A DNA stretch of 64,000 nt from an uncultured bacterium (GTDB taxonomy: Bacteria > Bacillota > Clostridia > Oscillospirales > Ruminococcaceae), in contig CAJMLV010000007.1 in NCBI GenBank assembly GCA_905214345.1, positions 20,256 through 84,255 on the forward strand, read 5' to 3'. Made by a program: the position numbers and the translations under genes. Every line of letters begins with the position of its first letter. Within the stretch, counting starts at the first letter, position 1. This document shows positions 34,778-43,355 of this stretch, one piece after another. The notes under the pieces are model-generated. The model worked only from the letters and a program-made list of their open reading frames with translations, did no database searches and was not told where the DNA came from.

Positions 34778-34819
34778 ACTATCGCTCCTTGCCAAATTCT
34801 GTGGGTAAAACGGTATTTT

Positions 34820-34837
34820 GTGTCCAGACATTGACAC
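34820..34837. promoter_or_regulatory. GTGTC-N8-GACAC inverted repeat in the AraC/GH2 divergent region
   Basis: GTGTC (34820-34824) and GACAC (34833-34837) flank 8 bases, about 45 bp upstream of the decayed permease start. A regulator-binding site for the divergent AraC protein is plausible. The minus-strand promoter itself could not be identified. Confidence 0.35.
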
Positions 34838-34910
34838 CATATTAGCAAAGAGGAGGGGCAAAGCATTAGAATTATTTCATGTTAAATCTGGATTATTTTT
34901 GTTTTTGCTA

Positions 34911-34939
34911 TTGTCATTGCGCAGAAAAAAGCGCATAAT
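34911..34939 (+). promoter_or_regulatory. promoter of the AraC-family regulator gene
   Basis: TTGTCA (34911-34916), a 17-bp spacer and CATAAT (34934-34939), about 45 bp upstream of the ATG. A short GCGC inverted repeat lies in the spacer. Confidence 0.6.
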
Positions 34940-34985
34940 GGTTGTGTATTTTGACGAATGAAACAAGAAAGGCAGTCGTTTTTGT

Positions 34986-36209
34986 ATGAACTACCAAAAG
35001 GAGCACGCTTTCTTTTTGCACATCGTACAAAAGGCAGGCATCCGATGCCAGGAAATCTCCCTGCCGGCCAAAGGCCCCGGCCCGGAACTGGACGCCGGGC
35101 TGCGGCACAAACTGGGGCTGGAACCCTCTCTTTTTGACGGTTGCCGTACCTTTTTCCCCTATTTTGAGCCGGGTGTGGTCTACCGCATGGCCGACCGGTT
35201 TTACATGCAGTATCTCTTTCTTCTGCTGCCGGGCGGGGACCGGTGCATGGCGGTGGGGCCGTATCTTTCCATGCGGCCCTCCTCCCGGCAGGTGCTGGAA
35301 ACGGCGGAGAGGTACGGCCTGACCCCTGCAGCCGCCCATTTTCTGGAAGAATTCTACCCCAGCCTGCCCCTTATTGTAGACAGCAGTCCCTTCTATTCCA
35401 TGGTCTATTGCCTGTGCGAGTCTCTCTTCGGCCGGGAGGCTGAGGTGCGTCCCATCAGCCTGCAGGATGCACTGACGCCTTCGGCCCTGGCCAACCCGCC
35501 CGCCCCCGCGGAACTGGCTTCGGTGATGCGGCGGCTGGAACTGCGCTACCGGTTTGAGGACGAACTGATGCTGGCGGTGGCCCGGGGCGACCGGGACAAG
35601 GTACGCCAGGCACTGAGCGACGTGCACATGAATGCCGCCATCGACCCCCGCCTGGCCGACCCGGTGCGCAACCTGAAGAACTACTGCATCATCCTGAACA
35701 CCATTCTGCGCAAGGCTGCCCAGCGGGGCGGGGTCCACCCCATCTATCTGGACGACCTTTCCAAGACTTATGCCGAGCGCATCGAACAGCTGCCCACCAC
35801 CGGGGCCGCTTACCGCATCGTGCTGGAAATGGCGGAGGAATACTGCCTGCTGGTGCAGCGGCACAGTCTTTCGGGGTATTCGCCCCAGGTACAGCAGGCC
35901 ATGGTGCTGGTTCGGCAGCATCTTTCGGAGCCTTTAAGCCTGCGCACGGTGGCGGCGGCACTGGACGCCAACCCCAGCTATTTTTCCGCCCGGTTCAAAA
36001 AGGAGACCGGCCAGACCCTCACCGACTTTATCCTGCAGGAGCGCCTGCGCCTGGCCATGAATCTGCTGGGTTCCACCCGGCTGCAGGTGCAGAGCGTGGC
36101 CATGCACTGCGGATTTCTGGATGTGAACTACTTTTCCCGCCTGTTCCGGCAGTCCACCGGCATCACCCCCACCGAGTACCGCCGCCGCGGGCAGACCATG
36201 CAAAGCTGA
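34986..36209 (+). CDS. AraC-family transcriptional regulator
   Basis: A 407-residue cytoplasmic regulator. The C-terminal 100 residues hold the paired helix-turn-helix motifs of AraC (LRTVAAALDANPSYFSARFKKETG and VAMHCGFLDVNYFSRLFRQSTG, ending TPTEYRRR). The N-terminal 300 residues show no cupin metal motif and no receiver pocket, so the sensing part is of an unassigned type. It is divergent from the GH2 gene and the dead GPH permease and probably controlled them in response to the sugar. The ribosome site is weak (AAAGG, 15 bases before the ATG). Confidence 0.85.
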   Translation: MNYQKEHAFFLHIVQKAGIRCQEISLPAKGPGPELDAGLRHKLGLEPSLFDGCRTFFPYFEPGVVYRMADRFYMQYLFLLLPGGDRCMAVGPYLSMRPSSRQVLETAERYGLTPAAAHFLEEFYPSLPLIVDSSPFYSMVYCLCESLFGREAEVRPISLQDALTPSALANPPAPAELASVMRRLELRYRFEDELMLAVARGDRDKVRQALSDVHMNAAIDPRLADPVRNLKNYCIILNTILRKAAQRGGVHPIYLDDLSKTYAERIEQLPTTGAAYRIVLEMAEEYCLLVQRHSLSGYSPQVQQAMVLVRQHLSEPLSLRTVAAALDANPSYFSARFKKETGQTLTDFILQERLRLAMNLLGSTRLQVQSVAMHCGFLDVNYFSRLFRQSTGITPTEYRRRGQTMQS

Positions 36210-36224
36210 GCCCCGCCGCAAAAA

Positions 36225-36261
36225 AGAAACGGCCGTTTCCCCAAAAGGGAAGCGGCCGTTT
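36225..36261. terminator. bidirectional terminator between the AraC gene and agrD
   Basis: A stem of about 15 bp (36225-36240 with 36246-36261), flanked by AAAAAA on the left and TTT on the right, ends both converging transcripts. Confidence 0.85.
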
Positions 36262-36323
36262 CTTTGGTGAGAAAAAGAGAATGTCAAATTAACGGAGCAG
36301 CCCGACGGCTGCGGCGCCCATGC

Positions 36324-36491
36324 TTACTTGCTGGGCTCTTCGGCCTTGGCGTCCACCGGCTTTTCGGGGCGCTTGGGCTGGTAGAGGATCGCGGCGGGGC
36401 ATTCCGGCGGCCAGCCATAGGTCTGGGCGCCGATCATGGTCTGCACAGCCTTCTTCGCAGTCTGATGCAGGATGGATTTTTCTTTGTTCAT
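36324..36491 (-). CDS. agrD: AgrD-like cyclic-peptide autoinducer precursor
   Basis: A 55-residue ORF (ATG at 36491, TAA at 36324) behind AGAGGG. It has the AgrD plan: an N-terminal helix with lysines (ILHQTAKKAVQTMIG), a core with the single cysteine C31, and an acidic/proline tail. The post-core sequence YQPKRPEKP matches the conserved YxPKxP motif found after the ring in Listeria and clostridial AgrD. By that alignment the macrocycle would be CPAAIL, a six-residue thiolactone, or CPAAI if the cut is one residue earlier. It is the last gene of the agrA-agrC-agrB-agrD operon, 36 bases after agrB. Confidence 0.85.
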   Translation of the reverse strand: MNKEKSILHQTAKKAVQTMIGAQTYGWPPECPAAILYQPKRPEKPVDAKAEEPSK

Positions 36492-36527
36492 TTACAATAC
36501 CCTCTTTTCTGCAAAAATCGGCAGGCA

Positions 36528-37088
36528 TTACTGCATACCAAAACCCAGCTTTGCCAGCAGCAGCAGGACCGCCACCACACAAAGCGCGAGTACAAGGTAG
36601 ACCGCGTATCCCGGCGCGAAAACCAGCAGGAGAACTGCCGCCCCATCGGCCACAACCAGGCGTTTGCGGGTACTGCGGCGCAGGGCCGCCATCTCCCGCT
36701 CATCAAAATGCAGGTTCTGGTTGTTCACCGGTGCCAGGGCCACCACCACCGCGGTGCCGGCCGCCAGCGCAAGGGCGCAGAGCCAGACAGGCAGCAGCGG
36801 CGCCGCCAGCAGGCAGATCACTTCACAGGCCAGGGATTTGACCAGACATTCCAGATAGGAATTGGCATGGTAGCCGTTGGTGCGTTTGCGCAAAAAGCAG
36901 ATGCCCCACAAAAACAGCACCGTCTGCGGGAAGCCCGCCAGCACCGTGCCCACCACCGCCATAACGGCGAAGGCGCTCCACTGGTCCAGCTTGCATTCCA
37001 GGATATACGCACACCATTCGGTCTGTTCGGCGGTGATGATCCCCCGCCGCAGAAAGCTGCGGGTCAGGCGCTGCGCAAGGCCTTCCAT
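36528..37088 (-). CDS. agrB: AgrB-like membrane peptidase/exporter of the AgrD precursor
   Basis: A 186-residue membrane protein with about five helices. The catalytic pair is H74 and C81 in TNGYHANSYLEC, the same seven-residue spacing as in staphylococcal AgrB. The motif LAPVNNQNLHFDEREM, typical of the family's second half, follows near residue 125. It cleaves AgrD after the ring and forms the thiolactone. I place the start at 37088, where a purine-rich GGGGGTG precedes the ATG; the frame opens to 37148. It lies between agrC and agrD. Confidence 0.92.
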   Translation of the reverse strand: MEGLAQRLTRSFLRRGIITAEQTEWCAYILECKLDQWSAFAVMAVVGTVLAGFPQTVLFLWGICFLRKRTNGYHANSYLECLVKSLACEVICLLAAPLLPVWLCALALAAGTAVVVALAPVNNQNLHFDEREMAALRRSTRKRLVVADGAAVLLLVFAPGYAVYLVLALCVVAVLLLLAKLGFGMQ

Positions 37089-37176
37089 GGCGTGTTCACC
37101 CCCATCCGGACTAAGATAAAAATACCATGAATCACCCGGGATTGCCACGATTTTGTCGTGAATGTCGAGTGGCGTG

Positions 37177-38493
37177 TTATGAACGCGGAAGGTTGGGAAG
37201 CTCTACCAGGTAAGAGAACCATCCGTTTTTATAGGTCATATCGTGGTAACATTCGCTGTACTGTGCCAGGATGGTGCGCACGTTGGCCAGGCCGTAGCCG
37301 TGCATGGACGGGTCCGGTTTGGTGCTGGGGATGGTGCCGTCCACAATGGTCACCGGCAGGCTGCGGTTGCGCACCGAAAACAGAAAGGTCTCTTCCAGAA
37401 TGGCCCTCACCTCGATCTCCCGCTGGTCCCGGGGCAGCCGGACGCTGGCTTCGATGGCGTTGTCCATCAGGTTGCTGATGACCACCGTCAGGTCGCTGAC
37501 GCGGATCTCCAGCCCGGACAGGTCGCTGACCACAAAACGCAGGTCTATCCCCTGCTTGCGGGCAACGAAAGCCTTCTGGTTCAGCAGGGCATCCAGGGCG
37601 GCGTTGTGGGTGTTCACCGCCAGCAGGCGCTCGTTCTGCTGGCTGATCAGTTCCCGGGTATATTCCTTGGCCCGGCCGTAATCCCCCTCGTTCAGATACC
37701 CGTACAGGGATACCAGATGGGCGGTATAATCGTGGGTCAGGCGGCGCTGCATCGTATATGCATTGCTCAACGCCTCCACGCTTTCGGCCTGGGCGTGGAG
37801 TTTTTCGTTCAGAGCCAGGGATTCCTCCCGGTAGCGGGAATTCTGTTCCAGCCAGTCGATGAGCACGATGACCAGCAGGTTGATGCACACCAGAAACACG
37901 GTGCAGACCAGCACCACCCCCGCATCGGTCTGCCCCGCCACCGACGAACGCAGCAGATAGATGCTGACGGCGGTGGAACCGGAGGAGAGCAGCAGCGGCG
38001 CCAGCCACAGCCGCCAGCCGCCCTGCCCCATCTTCTTGGGACGGAGGAGTTTCTGCGCCAGAAGCAGCACCGCCATGCCCAGCATCTGCTCCGCCACCGA
38101 AGCGGCAATGACCAGGGAGTAGGAACTGCGGAACCGTTCCAGCGTGACGTTGAGGATTTTCAGCACCGCAAACACCACGATCACGTCAAACCCGTTGAGC
38201 AGCGCGTAGAACAGGCAGGATACCAGTATCCGGAAAACCACCCCGCCGCTGTACAGGCTCAGCCCCAGTATCAGGAACAGCAGGGTGCTGAAAGCCATCT
38301 TGACAAAGCTTACGGGGATGTGCCAGTCGTTCAGCACCCAGCCGAACAGGATGGTCAGCGCTGCGAACATCCCCCAGAACCGCAACCCCGTCAGCCGCCG
38401 CTTGAGAAAGATGTCGAAAAACAGGACCCCGGCAAAACATTGCAGCACCGTGATCAGGATTCCCAGCAGGGTACCCAGCATGGCATCGTTCAT
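37177..38493 (-). CDS. agrC: AgrC-like sensor histidine kinase (GHKL ATPase)
   Basis: A 438-residue receptor kinase. Six predicted membrane helices occupy the first 215 or so residues, the expected peptide-sensing module. A coiled-coil linker and the phospho-acceptor H254 in RRLTHDYTAHL follow. The GHKL ATPase has N box NLMDNAIEAS (near 341) and G box HGYGLANVR near residue 405. It would bind the secreted cyclic peptide and phosphorylate the AgrA-like regulator. Its ATG overlaps the agrA stop codon (ATGA), so the two are coupled. Confidence 0.92.
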   Translation of the reverse strand: MNDAMLGTLLGILITVLQCFAGVLFFDIFLKRRLTGLRFWGMFAALTILFGWVLNDWHIPVSFVKMAFSTLLFLILGLSLYSGGVVFRILVSCLFYALLNGFDVIVVFAVLKILNVTLERFRSSYSLVIAASVAEQMLGMAVLLLAQKLLRPKKMGQGGWRLWLAPLLLSSGSTAVSIYLLRSSVAGQTDAGVVLVCTVFLVCINLLVIVLIDWLEQNSRYREESLALNEKLHAQAESVEALSNAYTMQRRLTHDYTAHLVSLYGYLNEGDYGRAKEYTRELISQQNERLLAVNTHNAALDALLNQKAFVARKQGIDLRFVVSDLSGLEIRVSDLTVVISNLMDNAIEASVRLPRDQREIEVRAILEETFLFSVRNRSLPVTIVDGTIPSTKPDPSMHGYGLANVRTILAQYSECYHDMTYKNGWFSYLVELPNLPRS

Positions 38494-39203
38494 TGTTCAC
38501 ACTTCCAGTTCAGGTAGATGGTGCGGATGGTGGGATATTTGCGCTGGCTCACCGGCAGGGCGGTGCCGTCGTCCAGCAGCACCTCGGCGTAGCTCATGCG
38601 GCGGATATGGGCCATGTTCACCAGATAGCTCTTGTGTACCCGCACAAAGCCGGATTCCGCCAGCCGTTCTTCCACTTCTTCCATCTTGCCGTAAAAGCAG
38701 GATTCGCCCCGGGTGGGGGTCAGGGTGTGCAGGCAGACCATCCGGCCCTGGCTTTCCAGATACAGGATGTCCCGCAGCTTGACCCGGCAGGTCTCGCCGT
38801 TGAAAGCGTAGGTGAAAACGGCTTCCCGCCGCTGCAGCACCTGCAGCGCATCCTTATAATAGGAGGGCAGCTTTGCCTCCATCTGGCTCTTGAGCAAAAA
38901 GCGGAAGGCGTTCACCTCGTATCCGTCGGGGGAATATTCCACATAGTTGGTCACAAAGATGAGCAGGGCGCGGGCCTGCAGCCGCCGCAGCCGCCGGGCC
39001 ACCTCGATGCCGTTGCTGGGGCCCATATCGATGTCCAGAAAGATGATGTCAAAGGTGGAGAGCTCGGCGTCGGTCAGGGCGGCGGGGTCGGTACAGGTGT
39101 GCACATCGGGGTTCAGGTCCCGGGCGGTGTTCTGCCGCAGCCAGTCGCTGAGCCTGGCCACAAAGGCGGGGTCGTCATCGCAAACCAGAATGTGAAGAAT
39201 CAT
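38490..39203 (-). CDS. agrA: AgrA-like LytTR response regulator
   Basis: A 237-residue regulator. The receiver domain has DDD at 9-11 and phospho-acceptor D57 in FLDIDMGPSNG. The C-terminal LytTR DNA-binding domain runs from about residue 135 (YAFNGETCRVKLRDILYLES) to VRVHKSYLVNMAHI and the final beta strands. The start at 39203 has AAGGAAG and coincides with the beginning of the receiver fold; the frame is open to 39272. It is the first gene of the agr operon, unlike the staphylococcal order B-D-C-A. Confidence 0.92.
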   Translation of the reverse strand: MILHILVCDDDPAFVARLSDWLRQNTARDLNPDVHTCTDPAALTDAELSTFDIIFLDIDMGPSNGIEVARRLRRLQARALLIFVTNYVEYSPDGYEVNAFRFLLKSQMEAKLPSYYKDALQVLQRREAVFTYAFNGETCRVKLRDILYLESQGRMVCLHTLTPTRGESCFYGKMEEVEERLAESGFVRVHKSYLVNMAHIRRMSYAEVLLDDGTALPVSQRKYPTIRTIYLNWKCEQ

Positions 39204-39319
39204 GGGTGCACTTCCTTTCGGGGGCCGCCTCCGGCTGCGGGCGGCGGCCCGGGAACCGGCCGCGGCGGGCAAACCGCCAACGGTTCCTTTCCCGTTTTTT
39301 CCCTTATTTTTCCAGTTTT

Positions 39320-39348
39320 ATTATACCGTCTGCCCTCTTTTGCCGCAA
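39320..39348 (-). promoter_or_regulatory. promoter of the agr operon
   Basis: On the minus strand TTGCGG (39348-39343), a 17-bp spacer and a perfect TATAAT (39325-39320), about 115 bases before the agrA start. The G/C-rich leader (39204-39300) can fold but shows no named riboswitch. I did not find a clear LytTR-type direct repeat upstream. Confidence 0.75.
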
Positions 39349-39369
39349 GCGGCGGTCTTGCGGGGCTGC

Positions 39370-39400
39370 AAAAAACCGCCCCGGAATGGCCCGGAGCGGT
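39370..39400 (-). terminator. terminator of the large glycosidase operon (after GH3)
   Basis: On the minus strand CCGCTCCGG pairs with CCGGGGCGG, followed by TTTTTTGC, 27 bases after the GH3 stop. It insulates the agr promoter just downstream. Confidence 0.8.
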
Positions 39401-39426
39401 AAGAGGGAAAGGGATGATGTCTGATT

Positions 39427-42030
39427 TTATCCGCGCACGGTCATGTCGGTACGCAGCAGGATGTGCTCGGCGTTGTCGCCCAGCTGGATCTCAAAGTCGC
39501 CGGGTTCCACCCGCCAGACGTAGTCGGGGCCCAGGGTGCGCAGGGCGCGGGGGCCCACCTGTACACTGACGGTGCGGCTTTCGCCGGGGGCCAGTTCCAC
39601 CCGGGTGAAGGCGGCCAGCTGCCGTTCCGGCTTGACCACCGAGCTGAAGTAGTCCCGCACATACACCTGGGGCACCGCCACGCCGGGGCGATCGCCGGTG
39701 TTGGTCACCGTAAAGCGCACGGTGAGGGTATCGCCGGGTGCGATCTCCTTGCGGTCCAGTTCCAGGCCGGTATACTCAAAGGTGGTGTAGGCCAGGCCGT
39801 AGCCGAAGGGATACAGGGGCAGCCAGTCCATCTCCACATACTTTTTGCCGCCGCCGGGACGCCGGCTGTAATGGCAGGGCACCTGCCCCACGCTGCGGGG
39901 GAAGGTGATGGGCAGACGGCCGCTGGGGCCCGCATCCCCGAAGAGGACGTCGGCCACCGCCGCGCCGCCCTGTTCACCAGGGAACCAGGCTTCCAGGATG
40001 GCGGCAAGGTGCTCATTCTCCCAGTTGGCGGTCACCGGGCGGCCGCTCTGCATGAGCAGCACCACCGGGGTGCCGGTGGCGTACACCGCCTTGACCAGGT
40101 CCAGCTGACGGCCGGGCAGGTCCAGGGAGGTACGGTCGAAGTTTTCGCCACTGGTCTCCTCGTTGTCGCCCACGCAGACCACCGCCACTTCCGCCTGCTT
40201 GGCGGCAGCCACGGCGGCGGGGATGTCCTCCCGCTGGGCGCTGTACCCGAAGATGACACGGGCGCCGCGGCCGTCGTTGACGAACTCGATGCGCACCTTG
40301 TACCGGCGGTTTGCCTCAAACCGGAAGTCCAGGGCCTGGTCGGCGCTCTTGTCCGGGCCCCAGCCGTCCACCAGCAGCTGCCCGTCCACATACAGGCGCA
40401 TGCTGTCCTGGGTGCTCAGGCCGATGCAGCCGTCGATGGTCTCGGGCATGCAGACCCAGCCGTCCCAGGCCACGCTGAAGCAGTTGGCGTCCAGTGCGGA
40501 ATGGGGCAGAGCAAAGATCCAGTTGAAGTTGATGGTGCGGTCGGTGCGCACCATGATGGGTTCGCCCTTGGGTTCCGGGCCGTTGTAGTAGCGGCCGGTC
40601 AGGCCGGGGTTGCCCTCCTCGTCCAGCAGCATGGCGGGGTCGAAGGGCTGCAGCGGCTGCTTGAGGTAGTTGCAGCCACGGGCATAAATGACCCTGGTAT
40701 CGGGGCTGACGGCGGCGCGGATGCCCTCCAGCACGGTGACTTCCCCGCTGCGGCCCCGGGTCTCGGTGTAGTCGCCCAGGGCGGGGGTATCGGCGCCGGG
40801 GCCGATGACCGCGATGGATTTCAGCTCCTTTTTCAGGGGCAGGATGCCGTCGTTTTTGAGCAGTACCACCGATTCCCGGGCAATGCGCCGGGCCAGGTCC
40901 AGATGTTCGGGACAGCGCAGCGCCTTGGAGGCCAGGGATTCGTCGGTGTAGGGGTGTTCGAACAGTCCCAGACGGAACTTCATGCCCAGCACGCGGCGGC
41001 AGCAGGTGTCCAGAACGGCCGGGTCCAGCTTGCCGGAGTTGACGAGGTTTTCGATGCCGTTCTGCCACACATCGTGGGGGAAGTCGTACAGCTGCAGGTC
41101 CACGCCCGCTTCCAGGCCCAGGCGGATGGCTTCCTCCGGGGTGGGGGCGATGAAATGCCAGTCGTGCAGGCGGGAAACAGCGGTCAGGTCGGTGCGCACA
41201 AAGCCTTTCATGCCGAACTGGCCCCGCAGCACGTCGGTGAGCAGTTCGTGGTCCATGGAAACGGGGATGCTGTCGATGGAGTTGTAGCTGCACATGACGT
41301 CGGAAGCCCCGCCGTCCACAAAAGCGGCCTCGAACACCGGGAGGCAGTCGCTGAACACATCATGGCGGCCCATGGTGCAGGGGGCGCAGTTCAGCCCGCC
41401 CACAGGGTTGCCGTAGCCCACATAGTGCTTGGGCTCGGCAGCCACGGCGTCGGGGTCGGAGAGGTCCCTGCCCTGCAGGCCGAGGACCGTTTCCCGGGCA
41501 AACTCGGCGCACAGGTGGGTGTCCTCGCCGTAGGATTCCTCCCCGCGGCCATAGCGGGGGTCGCGGATGAGGTCCATCACCGGGCTGTAGGTTTCATGGA
41601 TGCCCTGGGCCCGGGCTTCGGTGCCGATGGCGCGGCCCATCTCCCGCCCCAGTTCGGGGTGGAAGGTGGCGGCCAGGCCGATCTGCTGGGGGAAGCTGGT
41701 GGCCTTGCCGGTCATCAGGCCGTGGAGGGCTTCCTCACTGAAGAGGAACGGGATGCCCAAGCGGGTCTTTTCCATGGCGTAGCGCTGCACGGTGTTGGCC
41801 TGGGCGGCGCTCATGCCCCGCAGCTGCAGGCTGCCGGCACTGTACCCGCCCAGCAGGGTATCCAGGCGGTCCATGTCCAGATGGGTGACCAGGCCGTTCT
41901 CGTCCTGGGTGGTAAAGTCGCCGGAATAGTACTGGTCGGTCTGCAGGATCTTTTCCCGCAGAGTCATGCGGGAGAGCAGGTCGTCGATGCGCTGTTCCAC
42001 CGGCAAATTGGGGTCTTGATAGGGAAACAT
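39427..42030 (-). CDS. beta-glycosidase, GH3 with PA14-like insertion
   Basis: An 867-residue cytoplasmic enzyme. The GH3 N-terminal barrel has PFLFSEEALHG, SPVMDLIRDPRYGRGEESYGED and PKHYVGYG, with the nucleophile D281 in FVRTDLTAV where most relatives read SDW or SDY. The GH3 C-terminal domain (LLKNDGILPL) is interrupted by a PA14-like beta-barrel (about 540-660, LTGRYYNG to RIEFVNDGRG). It resumes with AKQAEVAVVCVGDNEETSGE and ends in a fibronectin-III-like domain. Beta-glucosidase, xylosidase or N-acetylglucosaminidase activity cannot be distinguished. The start at 42030 has GGGAGG. It is the last gene of the minus-strand cluster. Confidence 0.92.
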   Translation of the reverse strand: MFPYQDPNLPVEQRIDDLLSRMTLREKILQTDQYYSGDFTTQDENGLVTHLDMDRLDTLLGGYSAGSLQLRGMSAAQANTVQRYAMEKTRLGIPFLFSEEALHGLMTGKATSFPQQIGLAATFHPELGREMGRAIGTEARAQGIHETYSPVMDLIRDPRYGRGEESYGEDTHLCAEFARETVLGLQGRDLSDPDAVAAEPKHYVGYGNPVGGLNCAPCTMGRHDVFSDCLPVFEAAFVDGGASDVMCSYNSIDSIPVSMDHELLTDVLRGQFGMKGFVRTDLTAVSRLHDWHFIAPTPEEAIRLGLEAGVDLQLYDFPHDVWQNGIENLVNSGKLDPAVLDTCCRRVLGMKFRLGLFEHPYTDESLASKALRCPEHLDLARRIARESVVLLKNDGILPLKKELKSIAVIGPGADTPALGDYTETRGRSGEVTVLEGIRAAVSPDTRVIYARGCNYLKQPLQPFDPAMLLDEEGNPGLTGRYYNGPEPKGEPIMVRTDRTINFNWIFALPHSALDANCFSVAWDGWVCMPETIDGCIGLSTQDSMRLYVDGQLLVDGWGPDKSADQALDFRFEANRRYKVRIEFVNDGRGARVIFGYSAQREDIPAAVAAAKQAEVAVVCVGDNEETSGENFDRTSLDLPGRQLDLVKAVYATGTPVVLLMQSGRPVTANWENEHLAAILEAWFPGEQGGAAVADVLFGDAGPSGRLPITFPRSVGQVPCHYSRRPGGGKKYVEMDWLPLYPFGYGLAYTTFEYTGLELDRKEIAPGDTLTVRFTVTNTGDRPGVAVPQVYVRDYFSSVVKPERQLAAFTRVELAPGESRTVSVQVGPRALRTLGPDYVWRVEPGDFEIQLGDNAEHILLRTDMTVRG

Positions 42031-42055
42031 GGGGCAATCCTCCCGGTAAAAAGTT

Positions 42056-43336
42056 TCAGGAACGGGCGTCGGGCAGTTTGCGGCCGTTGACAGCCAGGTT
42101 GGCAAAGCCGCCCAGGCCCGCCAGCAGGAAGAGCAGCGGAATACTGCCCGGTCCCAGCAGGGTTTCCAGATGGGGCTGCAGGGCGGTACCCACGGCGGCG
42201 GAGGCGCAGGCCGCAATGCTGGCCATGGCCGAGGTCACGCCGATGTAGGCAGTCTTGCCGCTTTCGGGGCTGGAGGCAAACTGCAGGTTCATGCTGGCGA
42301 TGGAAGCGCCGCCGCCGCAGGCAGCGGTGACGATCATCAGCACAGGCGCGGTAAAGGGTGCCCAGGCGGGGCGGATGAAGGCCCAGCCCAGGGTGCAGGA
42401 AAGGTTGAAGCAGGCCGTCAGCAGGATGACCCGCCGCCAGCCGGTGGCGTCGGCACAGCGGCCCCAGCACCAGCTGCCCGCCATGCCCACCACCGCCGAC
42501 ACCACACCCACCGATGTGATGAAGGTGTGGCTGAGGTTCAGCACACGAAGCTGATACACCGACAGGAAGGGCGCGGACAGACCGCTGGCCAGACCGCCCA
42601 CCACCGAGTAGAGGAGCAGCGGCCGGAACACGGGGTCTTTCACCGGGCGCAGGATGTCGGTGGGGCGCATGCGGCTGACGAATTTGACGGGGTTTTCCTG
42701 CACCAGAGACAGCATCACGGCATCGGCAATGGCCAGGGCGCAGCACACGCCGCCGATGACCAGAAAGCCGGTGTAGGTCTTGCCGGCCGCCGTGAAGTAG
42801 TCCAGCTGGCGGCCCAGCAGCAGGGTGGCCGCGCTGTTCACACAGGCGGCCACGATGTCTTTGCGGGCAAAGAACTGCCCGCGGGAGCCCTCCGGTGCCA
42901 GGCCCAGGGTCATGTGCTGCAGCCCCGGGGTGACAAGACCGGCGGAAAAGAAAGAAATGGTATACAGGACCAGCACCACCGCCCGGGCGTGCTGTGCCCC
43001 CGGCACCACCAGGGGCACCAGCAGCACGATACCCAGAGAGCAGCGGTAGACCACGCACATGAGCCAGATGGCCAGTTTGCGGTGGTGGATGCGTTCGAAC
43101 ACGAAGGGGGACAGAAACTGCAGCACACATCCCAGCTGGGGGATCATGGCCACCAGGGCGCAGAAGGAAATGGACGCGCCCAGGCAGCTGAGATACCCGG
43201 CCAGGAAGTTGCCGGTGCCGATGGAATAGATGACGGCGGCAACGGCGCCTTCCGCGATCAGGTAACGGCGGCCGGACTCCAGCTGTGCTTCGGTAGGGGC
43301 CTGCGCGGGAAAAAACAGCTGTTTGAACAAGCCCAT
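42056..43336 (-). CDS. MFS transporter
   Basis: A 426-residue membrane protein with about twelve helices in two halves and a cytoplasmic loop near residue 210 (ENPVKFVSRMRPTDILRPVKDP). The first half has an MFS-like RIHHRKLAIW after helix 2-3. It lies between GH3 and GH20 genes in the same operon, so import or export of a mono- or disaccharide is likely, though drug or sugar-efflux roles cannot be excluded. The ribosome site GGGAGG is well placed. Confidence 0.85.
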   Translation of the reverse strand: MGLFKQLFFPAQAPTEAQLESGRRYLIAEGAVAAVIYSIGTGNFLAGYLSCLGASISFCALVAMIPQLGCVLQFLSPFVFERIHHRKLAIWLMCVVYRCSLGIVLLVPLVVPGAQHARAVVLVLYTISFFSAGLVTPGLQHMTLGLAPEGSRGQFFARKDIVAACVNSAATLLLGRQLDYFTAAGKTYTGFLVIGGVCCALAIADAVMLSLVQENPVKFVSRMRPTDILRPVKDPVFRPLLLYSVVGGLASGLSAPFLSVYQLRVLNLSHTFITSVGVVSAVVGMAGSWCWGRCADATGWRRVILLTACFNLSCTLGWAFIRPAWAPFTAPVLMIVTAACGGGASIASMNLQFASSPESGKTAYIGVTSAMASIAACASAAVGTALQPHLETLLGPGSIPLLFLLAGLGGFANLAVNGRKLPDARS

Positions 43337-43355
43337 GGGCTCACCCTCCCGGCGC

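Noticed and set aside
34505..34861. A 118-codon minus-strand frame as a real gene in the decayed permease
   Set aside because: Only its first few codons after 34777 belong to the permease start; the rest is an out-of-frame reading of the GPH remnant.
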